Assembly (NCBI GenBank): GCA_003342815.1
Contig: PTEX01000273.1
Span: forward strand, 743,282-807,281
Direction: 5' to 3'
From: Eudromia elegans
Lineage: Eukaryota > Chordata > Aves > Tinamiformes > Tinamidae
Length of the DNA stretch: 64,000 bases
Notes under the pieces: generated by a model
What the model was told of the DNA's origin: nothing
Seen by the model: the letters and a program-made list of their open reading frames with translations, nothing else
The model's database searches: none
Position numbers and translations under genes: made by a program
Part shown: positions 1-12,561 of the stretch, in pieces
How the letters are laid out: the number at the start of each line of letters is the position of its first letter
Numbering within the stretch: the stretch's first letter is position 1

Positions 1-73
1 TCTTCTCTTCTCTTCTCTTCTCTTCTCTTCTCTTCTCTTCTCTTCTCTTCTCTTCTCTTCTCTTCTCTTCTCT
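1..73. repeat. (TCTTC)n pentanucleotide microsatellite
   Basis: Uninterrupted 5-base units of pure pyrimidine on the + strand, running off the left edge of the window, so the true length is unknown. It breaks down into a T run at about 72-77. A long homopurine-homopyrimidine tract of this kind can adopt triplex structure and varies in length between individuals. Confidence 0.97.
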
Positions 74-3000
74 TTTTCATCAAAACACATAATTATTACA
101 TTTTCTGTATTATTAAATAAAACTAAAATTTGAAAAAGGTACACATCTCACCTTGCTTAGATTACTATTTCTAAGGTAGTCTATTCTGTTTACTTTTTTC
201 CTTCAAAAGAGAAAATATATATATATATATATACACATGCACATTCAGTTGTCAGTCTTGGATAGACATTTCCATATGGCTGAATTTACAAAATGCATTA
301 ACTTTTCCTATTTTCAGCTGCGTAGTACGCCATTCTGAATCTCTAGACTAAGGATAATATGTTGCCTACACATACTAAAGAAATATTTTTTAACACAGTA
401 GCTATATTTATAGTTTAACTGAATATTGTTTCATGCAGGGGGAGGTTAATATTCAACCAAATTCACTGAAGAATTCTGCTTACAATGAAATTTATATAAT
501 AAAGATGCGACTGTCCAGATTGTTATAGATGATTCTATTGAAAAAATATGATTAATTTGGTTGGACAGCCTATAAAGAAATAAAGTAATGTGTTGGAGGC
601 TTATTTATAGTAAATTATTTGGCCATATTTTAGTGATGTGATTTAATCACTACTTAAACCCTGCCTTAAAGCAGGAAATTATGAGTTTGGGGATATTCAT
701 TTGTTCTGTTAAATAAGTTTTCCCTGCAGTTCTAGATGCTGTAATATGCCCCAAGAACCATTATAAGACCCTATTCCTTTTTNTGTGTGTGTGTGGCACG
801 ATATATGACAAGATGGTTGCTCCCATTTTTTTCAGCCCTTCTTACTGTCAATGGTAGAAAAAAAAAACTAACTGGTTCTTACTTTGGTGTCTTTGCCTTT
901 TGCTAAGGTAGAAAACTATCTTTCAAAAAAAAGAAAGAAAAGAAAAGAGATTACTGCCTGAGCATGTTAATGTAAATTGCAAATGTTCTTAATGCAGACT
1001 TTTCCATCGTTTTTCCGTTGTTTTTCCATCATGAGTCACTACTGCAATTGTGCAGCATAACCGGAAGAGAAATAAAGACAGCCTTTTTTGTTCAGTCTAT
1101 ATTAATGATCACCCTGTAACATTGTAGGTATTCTTTTTCTACCTGAATGTGTGTGGGGTTTTTTTTTATTATTATTTGTTTGTTTCTTTTTAAACTTTTG
1201 CGTTCAGTAAGGTTCAAGCTCAAGCTATGTAGTGCTATATTACAGTGTACCCATCACAAATGTACTAAGTGAAGAGAAGGGTGCAGATCTCCTTCTAATA
1301 AAGTACATGTGGCACATCAGTTGCCTGCAGACATAGAAGGTAACAGAAATGACACTGATGGCCTTAGCAGGCAGCAGGATGCATCTATCCTGGCATTACC
1401 CTCCCACTCAAGGACTTTGCTGGATTGTTGCTACTCTGAAGAGGCAGCTAATTCCATAAGAAAAGGTAAACCATCTCTAAACCGTTGTCCAGAAAACAGT
1501 TCTTATCTGCATAAGTAGCTGAAGCAGCTCATGATAATGAATCACTTGGTGTCTGAAAGGGTTCCACTCTTTGTCATTATCTCTGTGCCGTGGCCACCCA
1601 ATTCCCTCTTGCCCCTGAGGCACAGCCGTCCTGGGCAGGACGCCCACTAGACTTAGTGTATTAGGTCCTGTGGCAGGTAATGCTGTCATCTCACCCAGGT
1701 TGCAGCTCTGAATGCTTCAAAAACACTAGAATTACTAGTCTGGTATCTATTATAGTAAAGCTGTATGTTTTGTTTCATGCTGAAAATCTTTAAGATGTGG
1801 AATATTTATGATTAAGTTTCTCCTTTACCTAATCCCTGTGAACCCTTGCTTAAATCCTGCTAATACCAGTTGTTGTAGCTCTTTATGCGTTTGGCTTTTC
1901 AGTTTGTTAGTCTTGGATTCGAGAGTGAAGTGGTAGGAAAGGAAAAGACTATCGGTAGTTCCAAGCTAGAAAAAACAAATTTCTTACCAGCCATCCTGAA
2001 ACATGGGGAGGTTTATAGTGCAATACTTTATCATTAATTATTGAAGACCATTGTGGAAATTAATAAAATCTGTTTTCTTGTATCCAAAAGTTATTGCATT
2101 GCATCTGTTGAGTGTTTAGGGAATCTACTATCTTGACCAAGATTTTTCTAGTGTATGGATCAACAGGCAAATTTATCATATGCAAGAAAAATTTGAGCGT
2201 TAGAGAACTATTTGAAAAGCACTGTTATTGACCAAAGGCATACTGGATTGTCCATACTTCCCTATCTATTCTGCAGTGATTTCTCATCATTAAAGGGAAT
2301 GCTTATTACTTAATCATTCATACTCTGCTTTTTAATGGCCAAATCTTAAATAGAATATTTATATGCTTGACTGACATTTCTTCCTTGTGCACTTTGAAAA
2401 TCTTGTATGCAGTTAGACTAATAAAATATGTTAGATCTTGTGATTTTTAAAACTCTCCTCATGGTTCCTTTTTTGGACATGCTTGCCAAGATACAAACAC
2501 TTTTCTGCTGACTGATACAAGAGGCTATCTAAAGATTAAAATGACTTAAGATCAAGTAACAAAGGCTTCTAAATATGGAATGGAATTTGAATTTGAAATA
2601 ATAAACTACAGGGAAAGATGTCATTTTCACAAAGATTATAGCTCTATTGAAACTTCTTGCTTTGAGAACTCCGTCAACGTAGAAATACCTCTCCACTGAG
2701 AGCACTAATCCCGGCAGCTGCCCAGTGCTACTTCAGTTCACAGAAGCTAACTAATAGTGATGTAGATCTTAGTGTTTTACCAGACAGAAAGCTATTGAAA
2801 AACTCTAAGCATTTGCCTAAGTCTTCCTAATTTCTTCTGTATCTCAATAATTTGCCATTAGCTTGCACATAAACCAGGCAACTTGAGAACTGCTACATCT
2901 GTGCCCATCTGTGTGAAACTAGGAAGGTAAAGAGGGCTTTATTTTGAATGTGCAGGGATATGAGCAGCAAGGGATTATAAACATTAGACTCAATTAAGCC

Positions 3001-5273
3001 ATAAAACTCCTGTTCAGTTTAGGCTTGTGAGTATACATCTTTGCTGAACTATCCCAGTAAAAAGGTGATCCTTGTTGCCTAGCAACTCTGCTGTACAAAC
3101 TACCTTGACAGAAAGGTTTGATAGCAGATTAAAAATGCAGATTTTGGGTGAGGACAGTGAAAACTTCCCAGAATCTTTAGTCACACAACAGATCCACTAC
3201 CCTTTATTATGAATTGAAATGGTAATGGGTTTAAGAATGTTTCATAGGAAAATTCAGAATAGTCAACAGGGTTGACAGTCTTGGGGAAACCAATGGGCTG
3301 GCTCTTAAGAACAGTGCTAGGAGCATCCTGAGCACACACTGTTGACTTGTGGTGGAAGGACAAAGTGAGAATCCCAGTGTGAAAGGAAGATTTTAGAAAT
3401 TTTTGTTTTCAATTTTCACTATATAAGTAGGCTTTCTACACCAATGACAGGTTTGTTGACATTTCTTTTAAATTATCTCTTAACTGGAAGAGGAGAAAAA
3501 TGTTAATCAATTTTTAAATATCATAGTCTAAGTCAACTATTTCAGAAAACTAGCTAGCCCAGCTCAATTCATGAGCCCACACTTGTAGCTACACTTAATA
3601 ATTGCCTTAACCTGAGACCAGTTGCCTGTCTTCTTGGAAAAGTGTCAGTCTACCATTAAGTTTTCCCAAAGATGCAGAGTGTCATTTGGATCATTCTTAG
3701 AGATGTTTAATATAATGGTCATGGCTCTTGAATCCACCACAGTAGCATTCTTATAACTCTTTTTCTTCATATAACAACTTTCTTGCCATACAAGCCTTTT
3801 CCCATCTAACACAAACCAGAAATCATTTCTTTGAATATCATCCTTTCACTGGTTTGTTACACATAGTCCAATTAATTTTCAGCAGGTCTAGCAGAGTTCT
3901 CTGGAGAGACTTTCTGTGAATAGCCACTCTCTCCAGAGGACTGTGTGAAGTGATTTGCTATATAGTGGTGATAGGGAGTTACACCAAATTTTTATAGGTA
4001 AGCGGGAAAAATAGCAATGCTGCTTCAAGCTCCATCAAGTTCTAGACCCCGATGGGGATTCCTTTGCCCAAGGAATATTTGCAAAATATTTGCCCAATAT
4101 TTTGGTTAAAAACAGTATTTATGAGCTCAATGGTGTTTGTTCTGTTTCAGGAATGTTTAATGTTCACATAAGGGTGAACGCACCGGCAATGGAGGAGTGT
4201 TCACTGCACTGGCACTACTGTCCAGAATACAAAAACAAACTTCTCATACAACTGTAACAAAGGTAGTAAGGGTGACATATTTCTATGTATCATATTCTGT
4301 ACTGCATACTAGAAAGCAACTTCTAGCTCCTACAAGCATTCATAAATCCACGGTCTTTTAGAAGACCTATTCTTCTGGCTGAACTTGTAGGCATGGAGAA
4401 TTACCCATACTTAGAAAGTGGTAGAGAAAGCTGATCATATACACATGAGAGGGTAAGGGAACTCTTGGTCACATGAAGGTTTTGGATGTGGCTTGTTTCC
4501 TTGGGAAGCTTCCATAGTTGCATCTGATTTGCAGTTCAATTTTCTGTATGAAGATTTGCAAATTTGAGAGTTGTATTTTAGATCATTTGATGTTTTAGAA
4601 TGCAGAACAGTTTAGCTAGCCATCCTTCTGCTTATTGTAAAGAGTTATTATTGCATATTGGTGTTCAGTAAGTGAACCAACTTTAAAAGCTGGATTGTGT
4701 TTTTAACATGATTAAACAACTCTAAAATTATGCCTAACTGCAGATTCTGTAAATAAGACTTATATAGTCTATGTTGCTTTATTTATTTAATTAATTCTCT
4801 TTCTTACTCAATAAACCTGCCTGAAGCAGCTACACTGTACTAATACAGGCTTTTGTGTTTTAGTCAATAAAGAGCAGCAATCTTAATAACAAACAAAATG
4901 ACTCATGCAAATAAGTTTCTAAAATACTTGGGGAGCCTTTGATGTAGATCCTTCAAGTAATATAGTCTATTTCCTTGCAGATTCTATGTCAGAAAGAAAA
5001 CAAACATCTGCTTTACAATAGGCATTTGTTTAAAGTACTAGGGACTGCTATTCCATGTTGATAAAACAGTTATTCCCTACTGTAAATTTCACAATAGTTT
5101 ATTTCCAGCAAATAAGTATCTTAAATAGATGTGCAGTGCATAAACCAATAAAAAGCAGGACACAACTGTATTATGTATTATCACAGACAATCACACTGAA
5201 TGGTGCGTTAATAATTAGATGGGTCAGTTTTACATGTCTTTATGCTCATTTTAAACAAGTTTATTGTAAGATT
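74..5273. other. AT-rich unique sequence, no gene recognised
   Basis: No convincing exon, RNA gene or transposon was recognised. The longest open frames are about 60-100 codons, as expected by chance. Small details: an (AT)n run at about 215-233, one ambiguous base at 783 just before a short GT run, an A/G-rich tract at about 926-950, and an imperfect hairpin at 3895-3942 listed separately. A segment at 1331-1466 lies between an AG and a GTAAAC and stays open in one frame, but its product resembles nothing I know. Confidence 0.6.
3895..3942. repeat. Short inverted repeat (17-base arms)
   Basis: The arms are 3895-3911 and 3926-3942. They pair at 15 of 17 positions, one of the two exceptions being able to form G-U in RNA, around a 14-base loop. 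The arm core is CTCTGGAGAGA against CTCTCCAGAGG. It is too short to be an obvious microRNA precursor. No known element was recognised around it. Confidence 0.75.
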
Positions 5274-5383
5274 GCAGAAAAGGTTAGGTTGGAAGTGACC
5301 TCTGTATGCGATCTGGTCCAGCCAGACCTCTGGCACAATCAAGGTCAGTTTTGAAGTTGTGTCAGGTTGCCCAGAGCCTTGTG
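5274..5383 (-). mobile_element. CR1 LINE, 3'-end fragment
   Basis: In - orientation this matches the CR1 3' untranslated tail. Read on the + strand, GGTTAGGTTGGAAGTGACCT is followed by a CTGGTCCAGCC block and ends near CAGGTTGCCCAGAGCC. This is the usual antisense order of a severely 5'-truncated CR1. The octamer tail itself has decayed. It is diverged and hence old. The right boundary is approximate because similarity fades into pyrimidine-rich sequence. Confidence 0.85.
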
Positions 5384-5630
5384 TTTCTGTTGTTGTTTTT
5401 CTTTCCTGCTTACCCACCCCTTTTCATCCCTCCCCACTCCCTGTCAATAATCGAGATGCCCCAACCTCTGGACATACGTGCTTTTGTTTGTGTCTCATTG
5501 CAAAGTATAATTTAATTACACTGTAACTCCTAGTCCTTTGCAGCATGCTGATTTGAAAAGACCAAGCCAGGACTTGAGCATAATATTCTTATTTTTCACA
5601 ATCTAGTTAACACAGCTCTTGGTAATTCCT

Positions 5631-5680
5631 TTGTATTACCTATGATGTATATATAGGTAATACAATATTACCTATTGTAT
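5631..5680. repeat. Overlapping inverted repeats built on TATTACCTAT
   Basis: The 13-base arms 5631-5643 and 5653-5665 are perfectly complementary around a 9-base loop. The second arm can instead pair with 5666-5675 (10 bases, 3-base loop). A third pairing, ATACAAT at 5660-5666 with ATTGTAT at 5674-5680, also exists. The hairpins are mutually exclusive. The sequence is AT-rich, so cruciform extrusion is plausible, but no function is shown. Confidence 0.85.
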
Positions 5681-8600
5681 CTAGTCTCAATCTTTCTATT
5701 TGTAAGGAAATAATCCTTTTCTTCCTAAAAATCTCCTTCTAAATTAACTTTCCACCCTGAGCTAGATCAAAACATTTCAGGCTTTGTCTCCAATATCTGT
5801 GTATCTTTCTTCTGCTCATCCCCCAGAAGTTGCGTCTCCAAATACACCCTGGCCAAACTCTTTCCTTTGAGTCCCCTCTTCTCTTCCTCCTGTCTGTGAG
5901 CCAGCCCTGCTGCTACCGCCTGGGAGGAGAGAGAAAATGAACTCTGTTCTTCCTGCTACCACGTCAAGGTCAGTGAAGACGAGTGGGCATTCAGTGTCAT
6001 GCTGTGCAATGGTCTGGACCATGACAGCCTGGTAACTGTAAGATAGAGAAATTCTGTAGACAAAATAAACACAAATAATGGTGTTAGGATTGCATACATA
6101 ATATCCAAAAGAAATCTCTAATTTTGCCAAATGGAAATCTGAAGGAGAATGTCTCTGTGCACAACCACAGGTGTTTAGTAATCTGTAGCTGAAATCGCTT
6201 ACTCATGCAAGTCAACTGAAAAGTAGTGAAATTGCATGCGGGACATGAAACTGCATAGGTGCAAGGGCCAAGTTAGCCTGTAAAGAATTTATTAGCCATC
6301 ATGTGCGAGTAAGACATGGCATCAATGGAAGTATCAGATATAACTGATGAGCTCTCTCCACATGGAATAGGCAATTTGCAGTGTTTGTTTTCAGTTTATC
6401 ATCAGTTTGGAAATACTGGATTGCAGGAGATTTGGAAAGACTAGATAATAGACTAGATGATAAGCAGCATAATATAATAGCCCACTACTTGTATGTAAAA
6501 CCTACTTAAAGTAGCTATTTTGTGGTGATATGGTTGGAAAACAGCAAAGCCAGAAGCAGTTGAATGTGAGAATAAGCATCTTGTCTAAGAACTTGCAGTA
6601 AAAGGACACCAGAGCAGCAGCTTTTATGATCAGCTATCAAGTCGGCAATCTAATCTAAACATCACTGGTAATGCTATTATTGCTCCAGGAACTTATGCAC
6701 CCGAAAGAAGGGTGGATAAATGCCCATTGATCAGACTTTCATTCCAGGTTGCCATTCCTGCAGGTAGGAGAGGCTGACAAGCTTCAGCTGCGTCTTGCAA
6801 AAATGTTGCTTAGAGCTGATGAAGTGAATGTAATGCTACTTTTAAGTGAAAGCAAATACTTCTAGGCCACTTAGCCTGACTAGAAGTATAACATTGCCTG
6901 AATCACAAATCATTTGAAATGACAGACTGCATTCATCCAGTTCAGTTCAAATACTACAGAGACTGAAATTCTACACTAAACATGAATAACTGGAAAAACG
7001 CAATTTTGAGAGATGCTCCCACACAGTCTTGGAAAATGCATATGAATATAGTATGCTTGAGTTGTTTGCATTCTGCCAAGGGTGTAATCTGGTTTGATGT
7101 CATTATAAAAATAGTAAATGGTAATAACAGTATTTGTTAACAGCCACTCAGAAAGACTCAGGTGAAGCCAAATCGGTTTTGTAGTATGATGTATGCCCTT
7201 GTGAAAGGGAAACTGAAGGTCTTACATAAAATTTTCATTGTGATGAATTCAAAACTTAACTACGCGGATCTCTTTATAGTGAGATATAGCATGTGTGGTT
7301 CTCTGAATACAGTAATGAAAACTGGCCCCAAGCATTCGTCATGAGACCTTCAGATGAGGACATGGGAAAATTTTCCATATTAGCCATTAGTCACCAGCAA
7401 GCAAGCATTCTTGAGCTAAATTCTGTCTGAATCACTTCAAACAATTTCACTATGTCTGCTGAAGTGCCCCAGAAAGAAATTCATGTTGACATTGAAACCA
7501 GCCAGTCGTACTGAAGGTTCAAGGGACATCAGCTGTCTGATTATTTTGCCTTGAGCTGAGGCTCCATTTTTATTTATGGGATTTGTTTGTCATATAGCTT
7601 TTGCCTTTATTTAATTCTAGTCATAATTTGCCAAGCATGGTTAGCTTTTTTTGTTCAGCTTTATAAGGCACTTAGAAATTTTGAAAGTGACAGAATGTGA
7701 CATTTATTCCATTTTGCATCCGTGTAACAACACTGAGTACAGACCTACAACTAACATTAATTACTGCTCTGCTGATTAACAATTTCAATATCCAATGCAA
7801 CAGAATAACGAAAAAGCAGGGATTAGACATATAAGCATTGGTCAGCTGCAACTTTGTGGCACTGGGTGCAGATCAAAGGAGAATATGCAGAGTTTGCTGC
7901 AACCAAGAAAGCCACCAAGGTCACCAACCCTAAGAATGGAAATAAGACCTGCATTAAGTACCCACTGGGCAAGGGGAGGTATTTTATATAAATACTTTCA
8001 ATTTTTCTTTTATCCTTCATAGTCACCAAGTCTTCTATTTAAATTTAACTATCCTACTTTATATTCCAGAAAGGTATTATTTTTGAGATTAAAAGCTTTT
8101 GCTTCTCTTTGTGCCCAGAAGCAGATTCTATAAGAAAGAAAACTTGCTATATGAAGATCTTGACAGATCCAGTACTAAAATTTTTCTTCACTCAGGTGTC
8201 TGGGCTTGTTAAGCACAAGGCAGTATAATTCTTTTATCCATCCTCACATAAATGCATGTAAGTTATTATTCTCTTCTGAAATAAAAATGGTATTGGACTC
8301 CCTTTATATTTACCAGTTATTGTTTTCTACTTACATTCTTGCGTTTAAAGGAAAATTGGAAAATGGGAAAGTAAACTTTTATACTTTGTTTATCATGTTA
8401 CAGGTAAAATTAAAATAAACATAAATCGTTAGCCCCCAGTCTTATTTAGTTTGCATATATTCAGCTACCCTTAGTAGTAAATGTAATTATATGCATTTGC
8501 AAAGTCAGGGTTTTTTCATTTTCCAAAGCTATGGTCACATGACATTCTTCTAAACTTTCACAAGTTTTTGCCCATTTTGTTTGTTTGTCAATATTAGACC

Positions 8601-8719
8601 TGCATCTGGTCTCTGCTTTTGTCTTTCTGCTTCTGTAAGTAGTTTTGACAGTCTACATCCCTAAATTCTGTTGCTGAAATTCCTGCCTGGTCAATGTGAT
8701 CAGTTAAATTGTAGTATCC

Positions 8720-8738
8720 TTTTTTTTTTTTTTTTTTT
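8720..8738. repeat. Poly-T run (T19)
   Basis: Homopolymer of about 19 T, followed directly by CTCTGTAG, so it resembles a polypyrimidine tract plus acceptor. No recognisable exon follows. Confidence 0.9.
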
Positions 8739-9306
8739 CTCTGTAGGCTTCTCATGTCCTTACTGCAGAATGCCTATTCTGAAGTGTCCTTTAAGAGTAC
8801 AATGCAACCAGTTGTTAGTTCCTGTTGTTAACATCTTTGCTCTACATCCAGCATAGAACAAGTGTTACTTTTTTCAGTTTCTGCCCCTCTATCAGAGAGT
8901 TTCAGTTAACTTTTAGTGGGTTTATATCCAGTTAGGTCGGTAGAAGGACTTAATTTTTTTTCTACAGGATAGAGAAGAGGATCCTCTCGTCTTTTTGCTG
9001 ACACTTACCAAGTGAAGTAAACAAATGACAGATGTACACCTCATTCCCCTTTCAGCCTGAATGCCTGGTGTGTTACACAAGGTGATTTTTCTGCCATGTT
9101 ATCTTCAAGCACTTAAGACAGTTTCATTTGTTTATATAACGGCATTTAACACAGAACACTCTGAGATAAGTATCATGACAAAATACATTCTTTTGCAAAG
9201 TAACACTTCTAATATTTTTACGGTGCCTTTTATCCGTAAGCATAAATGCATGAATCGCGATGAGAATAATTATCCTTTAAGTTGTACAGAAGAACTTTTG
9301 TATAGA

Positions 9307-9330
9307 CTTGATAATTAACTTGATAATTAA
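9307..9330. repeat. 12-base tandem duplication
   Basis: Two exact copies of CTTGATAATTAA lie head to tail, followed by a degraded third copy (CTGGATAATTAATT) at about 9336-9349. Confidence 0.9.
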
Positions 9331-9994
9331 CTTAACTGGATAATTAATTAAGAATATAGTAATTCATAGATAAAATGGAAATCTTCCTTTTTGGGGATCC
9401 CAATACAGGTTTTACATAACACTGTTAAAATAGTGGCAGGAGACTTGCTCACTAAACATTTCAAAGCTTTTTGTGATGTTTAGATGACTATAAAGAGATT
9501 GTAATACCTCTTTGTGACAGCATACTGCATGGTTGTAATATTCAATAGTGATGTATTTAACTAGTGCATGAGGGCCTAAGGTGTAGCTTTCATTTAAAAA
9601 ATCCTGGAATAACACAGCAATTAAAAAGTCTTAAAGAATGCTCTTTTATTACTTGTTCTTTTATATTAAACTATGTTTGCAATATATTTACTTTAAATCT
9701 TACCAACAGTGCATGTTAAATTCAAACAGCTGGAATATTTAATATTGACACTATAATCTGCGTTAAAAGTGTCAAATCACCATTATTAATTCTCTACGCT
9801 CTGTTATTTTCTGTGACTCACTGCAGCAATAATTTCCTGTACAGCTTGTTGATATACTTCAGTGTGGTAAAGATTTCTAGGAGCTTCAATGTATTTTTTG
9901 CTATCAGTACAGATTTGTAGTTTGAGGCTGTGCTTCCTTGTAAGCTTTGTGTTCCTGAACAAGATGGAGTATTCCTCCAGGAAAGAGGTCATCC

Positions 9995-10117
9995 TAACAC
10001 AGAATATTGGGATTTGAAGGGACCTCAGGAGGTTGTCTTGTTCAACCCTCCTGCTCAAGCAGGACACCCTAGGGCAGGTTGTCCAGTAGGATTTGGCATA
10101 TCTCCAAGGAGGGAGAT
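9995..10117 (-). mobile_element. CR1 LINE, 3'-end fragment
   Basis: The + strand shows the antisense CR1 tail: ACACAGAATATTGGGATTTG, then GAAGGGACCTCAGGAGG, CCCTCCTGCTCAAGCAGG and a TCTCCAAGGAGGGAGA block. It is a 5'-truncated copy inserted in - orientation and moderately diverged. Open reading frames overlapping it are artefacts of the repeat. The right end is approximate. Confidence 0.9.
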
Positions 10118-12561
10118 CGTGTGCAAAGTACATTTTATGTTAGACTGCATATGGGGTGGAACAGCTACCGTCACCTACTTAGGCTGTTCTGCAGGCATCT
10201 TGAAAACATACCGGTGTTGAACTATGGTTTCCCTCCCGTACGTGCGACAAAGAAGATCATGGTAATTTTAGGAGGTAATGTTTTGATTTGCTTTCTTGTG
10301 ACAATACGACATACTTGGTGATAAAGGTGTTTTACCCTGTAGCTACATCCAAGAAAAATATAAAGGCTGTGTCCTGGCAGCAGTAATTAACAATGAGTAC
10401 TTAACAAAATATTTTGTCTGTGTGTGTAGGGAAAATTATTAGTGGTTGTAAATTTTTAACAAAAGTCTTAAGATATACAATTAATAAAACTATTTTGGTT
10501 GAACATCCTTTAAATTTTTCAAGGAGCATGTTAATAAGTAGGAGATGTAGTTTACATATTATACTCAATTTTGAAAGTGTTCTTCTCAGTATAAGGAGAG
10601 GACATGGTGAGATAAAGAATACTTCCTAACATTCTTATTTTGAACATAAAAAGTCAAGCATCATATTAAACATGTGACAATTTTCTGCTACTTAAAGGAT
10701 AGTGCTAAAGACAATAGACTACTACAGCATTAGTACCGATGCAGATTAAACAAGTAATCAATGTAAAATGTAATTCTGTAAACGTATTGAAAGTGGATAA
10801 AAGTTCAGTCATAGCTTTCTCTTTCTTTTATGAGTCCTGACTAATGTGTAATCATTTCGTACTGACTTTGTGTTAGTATTTTTGGTGCAAAAATAAAGTA
10901 CGGAAAAAATGCATTTGTATTAAATGTCCTGGATTTATCCAATGACTTCAGGAAATACAGTTTGATCAAGATGACTCTAGCAGTATTACCTGCAGTGAAG
11001 GTTGCCAGGATTTTCCTTCATATGAAAATCTCACCTTCAACAAAATTTTGAATGAAATTATCCAGTTGGAGCAGCTTGAGATACAGAGAAAAGTAAAAAT
11101 AAATTCTCTAATATCAAAAAAGAATTAAAATGAACTCAAATTTGGAAAAAATATTGGCTTTTATAGTGGGGGAGAGTTTTCTGTGTATTGAAAGCAAAAC
11201 AAGCTTAGGTATGATTAGCTAACTTTTCTTCAAAGATGGATGTTCTGGAAATAAGGGGAGTTGAAAAAGGCACTGGTGGAAGTCTAATACAGGACAAGTC
11301 CAATACAGTGCAGGAAAGGCTGTACAGGAAGATGGAGACCATCAGTAGGAAGGTCTAGAAATGATTTAGTGAAGAGTGAATGGGGAAGATGGACAGTTTC
11401 TGTTTTGTTTTTCCCTGAAATCAGAAAATTGACCTGAGTACCTGGTGCAACATGGGGCAAGAGGGGATAGGGACAACAGGTTTGAGAAGGCACAAGATGG
11501 AACTCACAGGGCAGCTCTGCAGAAGTAACAAGCAAAAAAATGTGCAGAAATCTATCCCAGAAAGGGAACGAACACTGCACTGCCTTGAATCAACTCTGTT
11601 TGTTTGCTTGTTTTTTGTTAAACTGATACCCCCAGAGCTAATGAACATTTAAGAAACTAAGAATCACTGCTAACATGTTATTTCCGCTGCTTTTGTTTAT
11701 ATCAGCCCAGAAAGCTGCTTCACTTTTCTGCTGAAGCTAAAGCAACAGGCTTGCTTCTTCCTTTCAACAGGTCACCATGAGATCAGTTTATACAAGGCTT
11801 GCTGTAAATCACAGTCTGACTTTACAAATTGGACAGCTTTAATGCTTGTGCAGTGGATGCCACAGCCTTGAAAGGATTTAAACTGTTCTTTTTCAATAGT
11901 ATAATTTAGTGTTCTGATATGAGACTCAGCTTTATGCTTATTTTAAAACTACCCAAAGACACCTGGTGAAACATTTTCCACTACAGCTTACTCTAACCTT
12001 AAAAGGTATTGTATGGTAGAAGTAATAACAATTCATTGTTGACACTATTTCATTATTCATAACTTTCATAAATTCTAAGCTATATAATTAGTTTTGGTTA
12101 ATAATTTCAAAAAGGAAATTCAAAATACACCAGGAGGCAGCCTAAAATGAGAGTTTTTTTTTTTTTTTTTTTTTTTAGGATAGTATATACAAATTTTCAT
12201 AGTATAATCTCCTGATTTAGTAATTAAGTAGAGAACATCAGGTTGCTGAATCAAGTATTGACTCAAACTGTGTTAATGAAAGGATTAGATTGTTTCTTTC
12301 GGAATTTATCCTTTCCTACATCATCTACAGCACAACAGACAGGCTTCTGCCAGGGGCTTAACATAATGGTGAAGTGTTACTTAGAGGAAAAATGAAAGCA
12401 TGGTTTCACAAAAGAAATCTCTCTTCCCTTAATGAATACTACATGCAGCTATTATCATTGTCATCGTCTGTGGAAAATGAGTAGTCATTTCCAGGGCTAT
12501 CAATCCAAATTTTATCCTAAGTATTAAATATACTTTGCTGAGATTCTCAATCCCTTCATGT
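10118..12561. other. AT-rich unique sequence, no gene recognised
   Basis: No gene or transposon was recognised. A slightly GC-richer patch at about 11,280-11,600 has overlapping 66-98 codon frames on both strands, which is typical of chance. A T23 run lies at 12,154-12,176. Confidence 0.55.
12154..12176. repeat. Poly-T run (T23)
   Basis: Homopolymer of about 23 T in otherwise unremarkable AT-rich sequence. There is no retrogene-like sequence on either side. Confidence 0.92.

Larger units (their letters stand above)
5384..9994. other. AT-rich unique sequence, no gene recognised
   Basis: No gene or transposon was recognised. It contains overlapping inverted repeats (5631-5680), a T19 run at 8720-8738 followed by a splice-acceptor-like CTCTGTAG, and a 12-base tandem duplication (9307-9330). 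The slightly more GC-rich stretch at about 5820-6020 has a - strand open frame of 104 codons, but its predicted protein looks non-biological. Confidence 0.55.

Noticed and set aside
1309..1518. Possible coding exon between CCTGCAG (about 1,330) and AAAAGGTAAACC (about 1,466)
   Set aside because: It is open in one frame, but the peptide resembles nothing known and the splice sites are ordinary chance matches.
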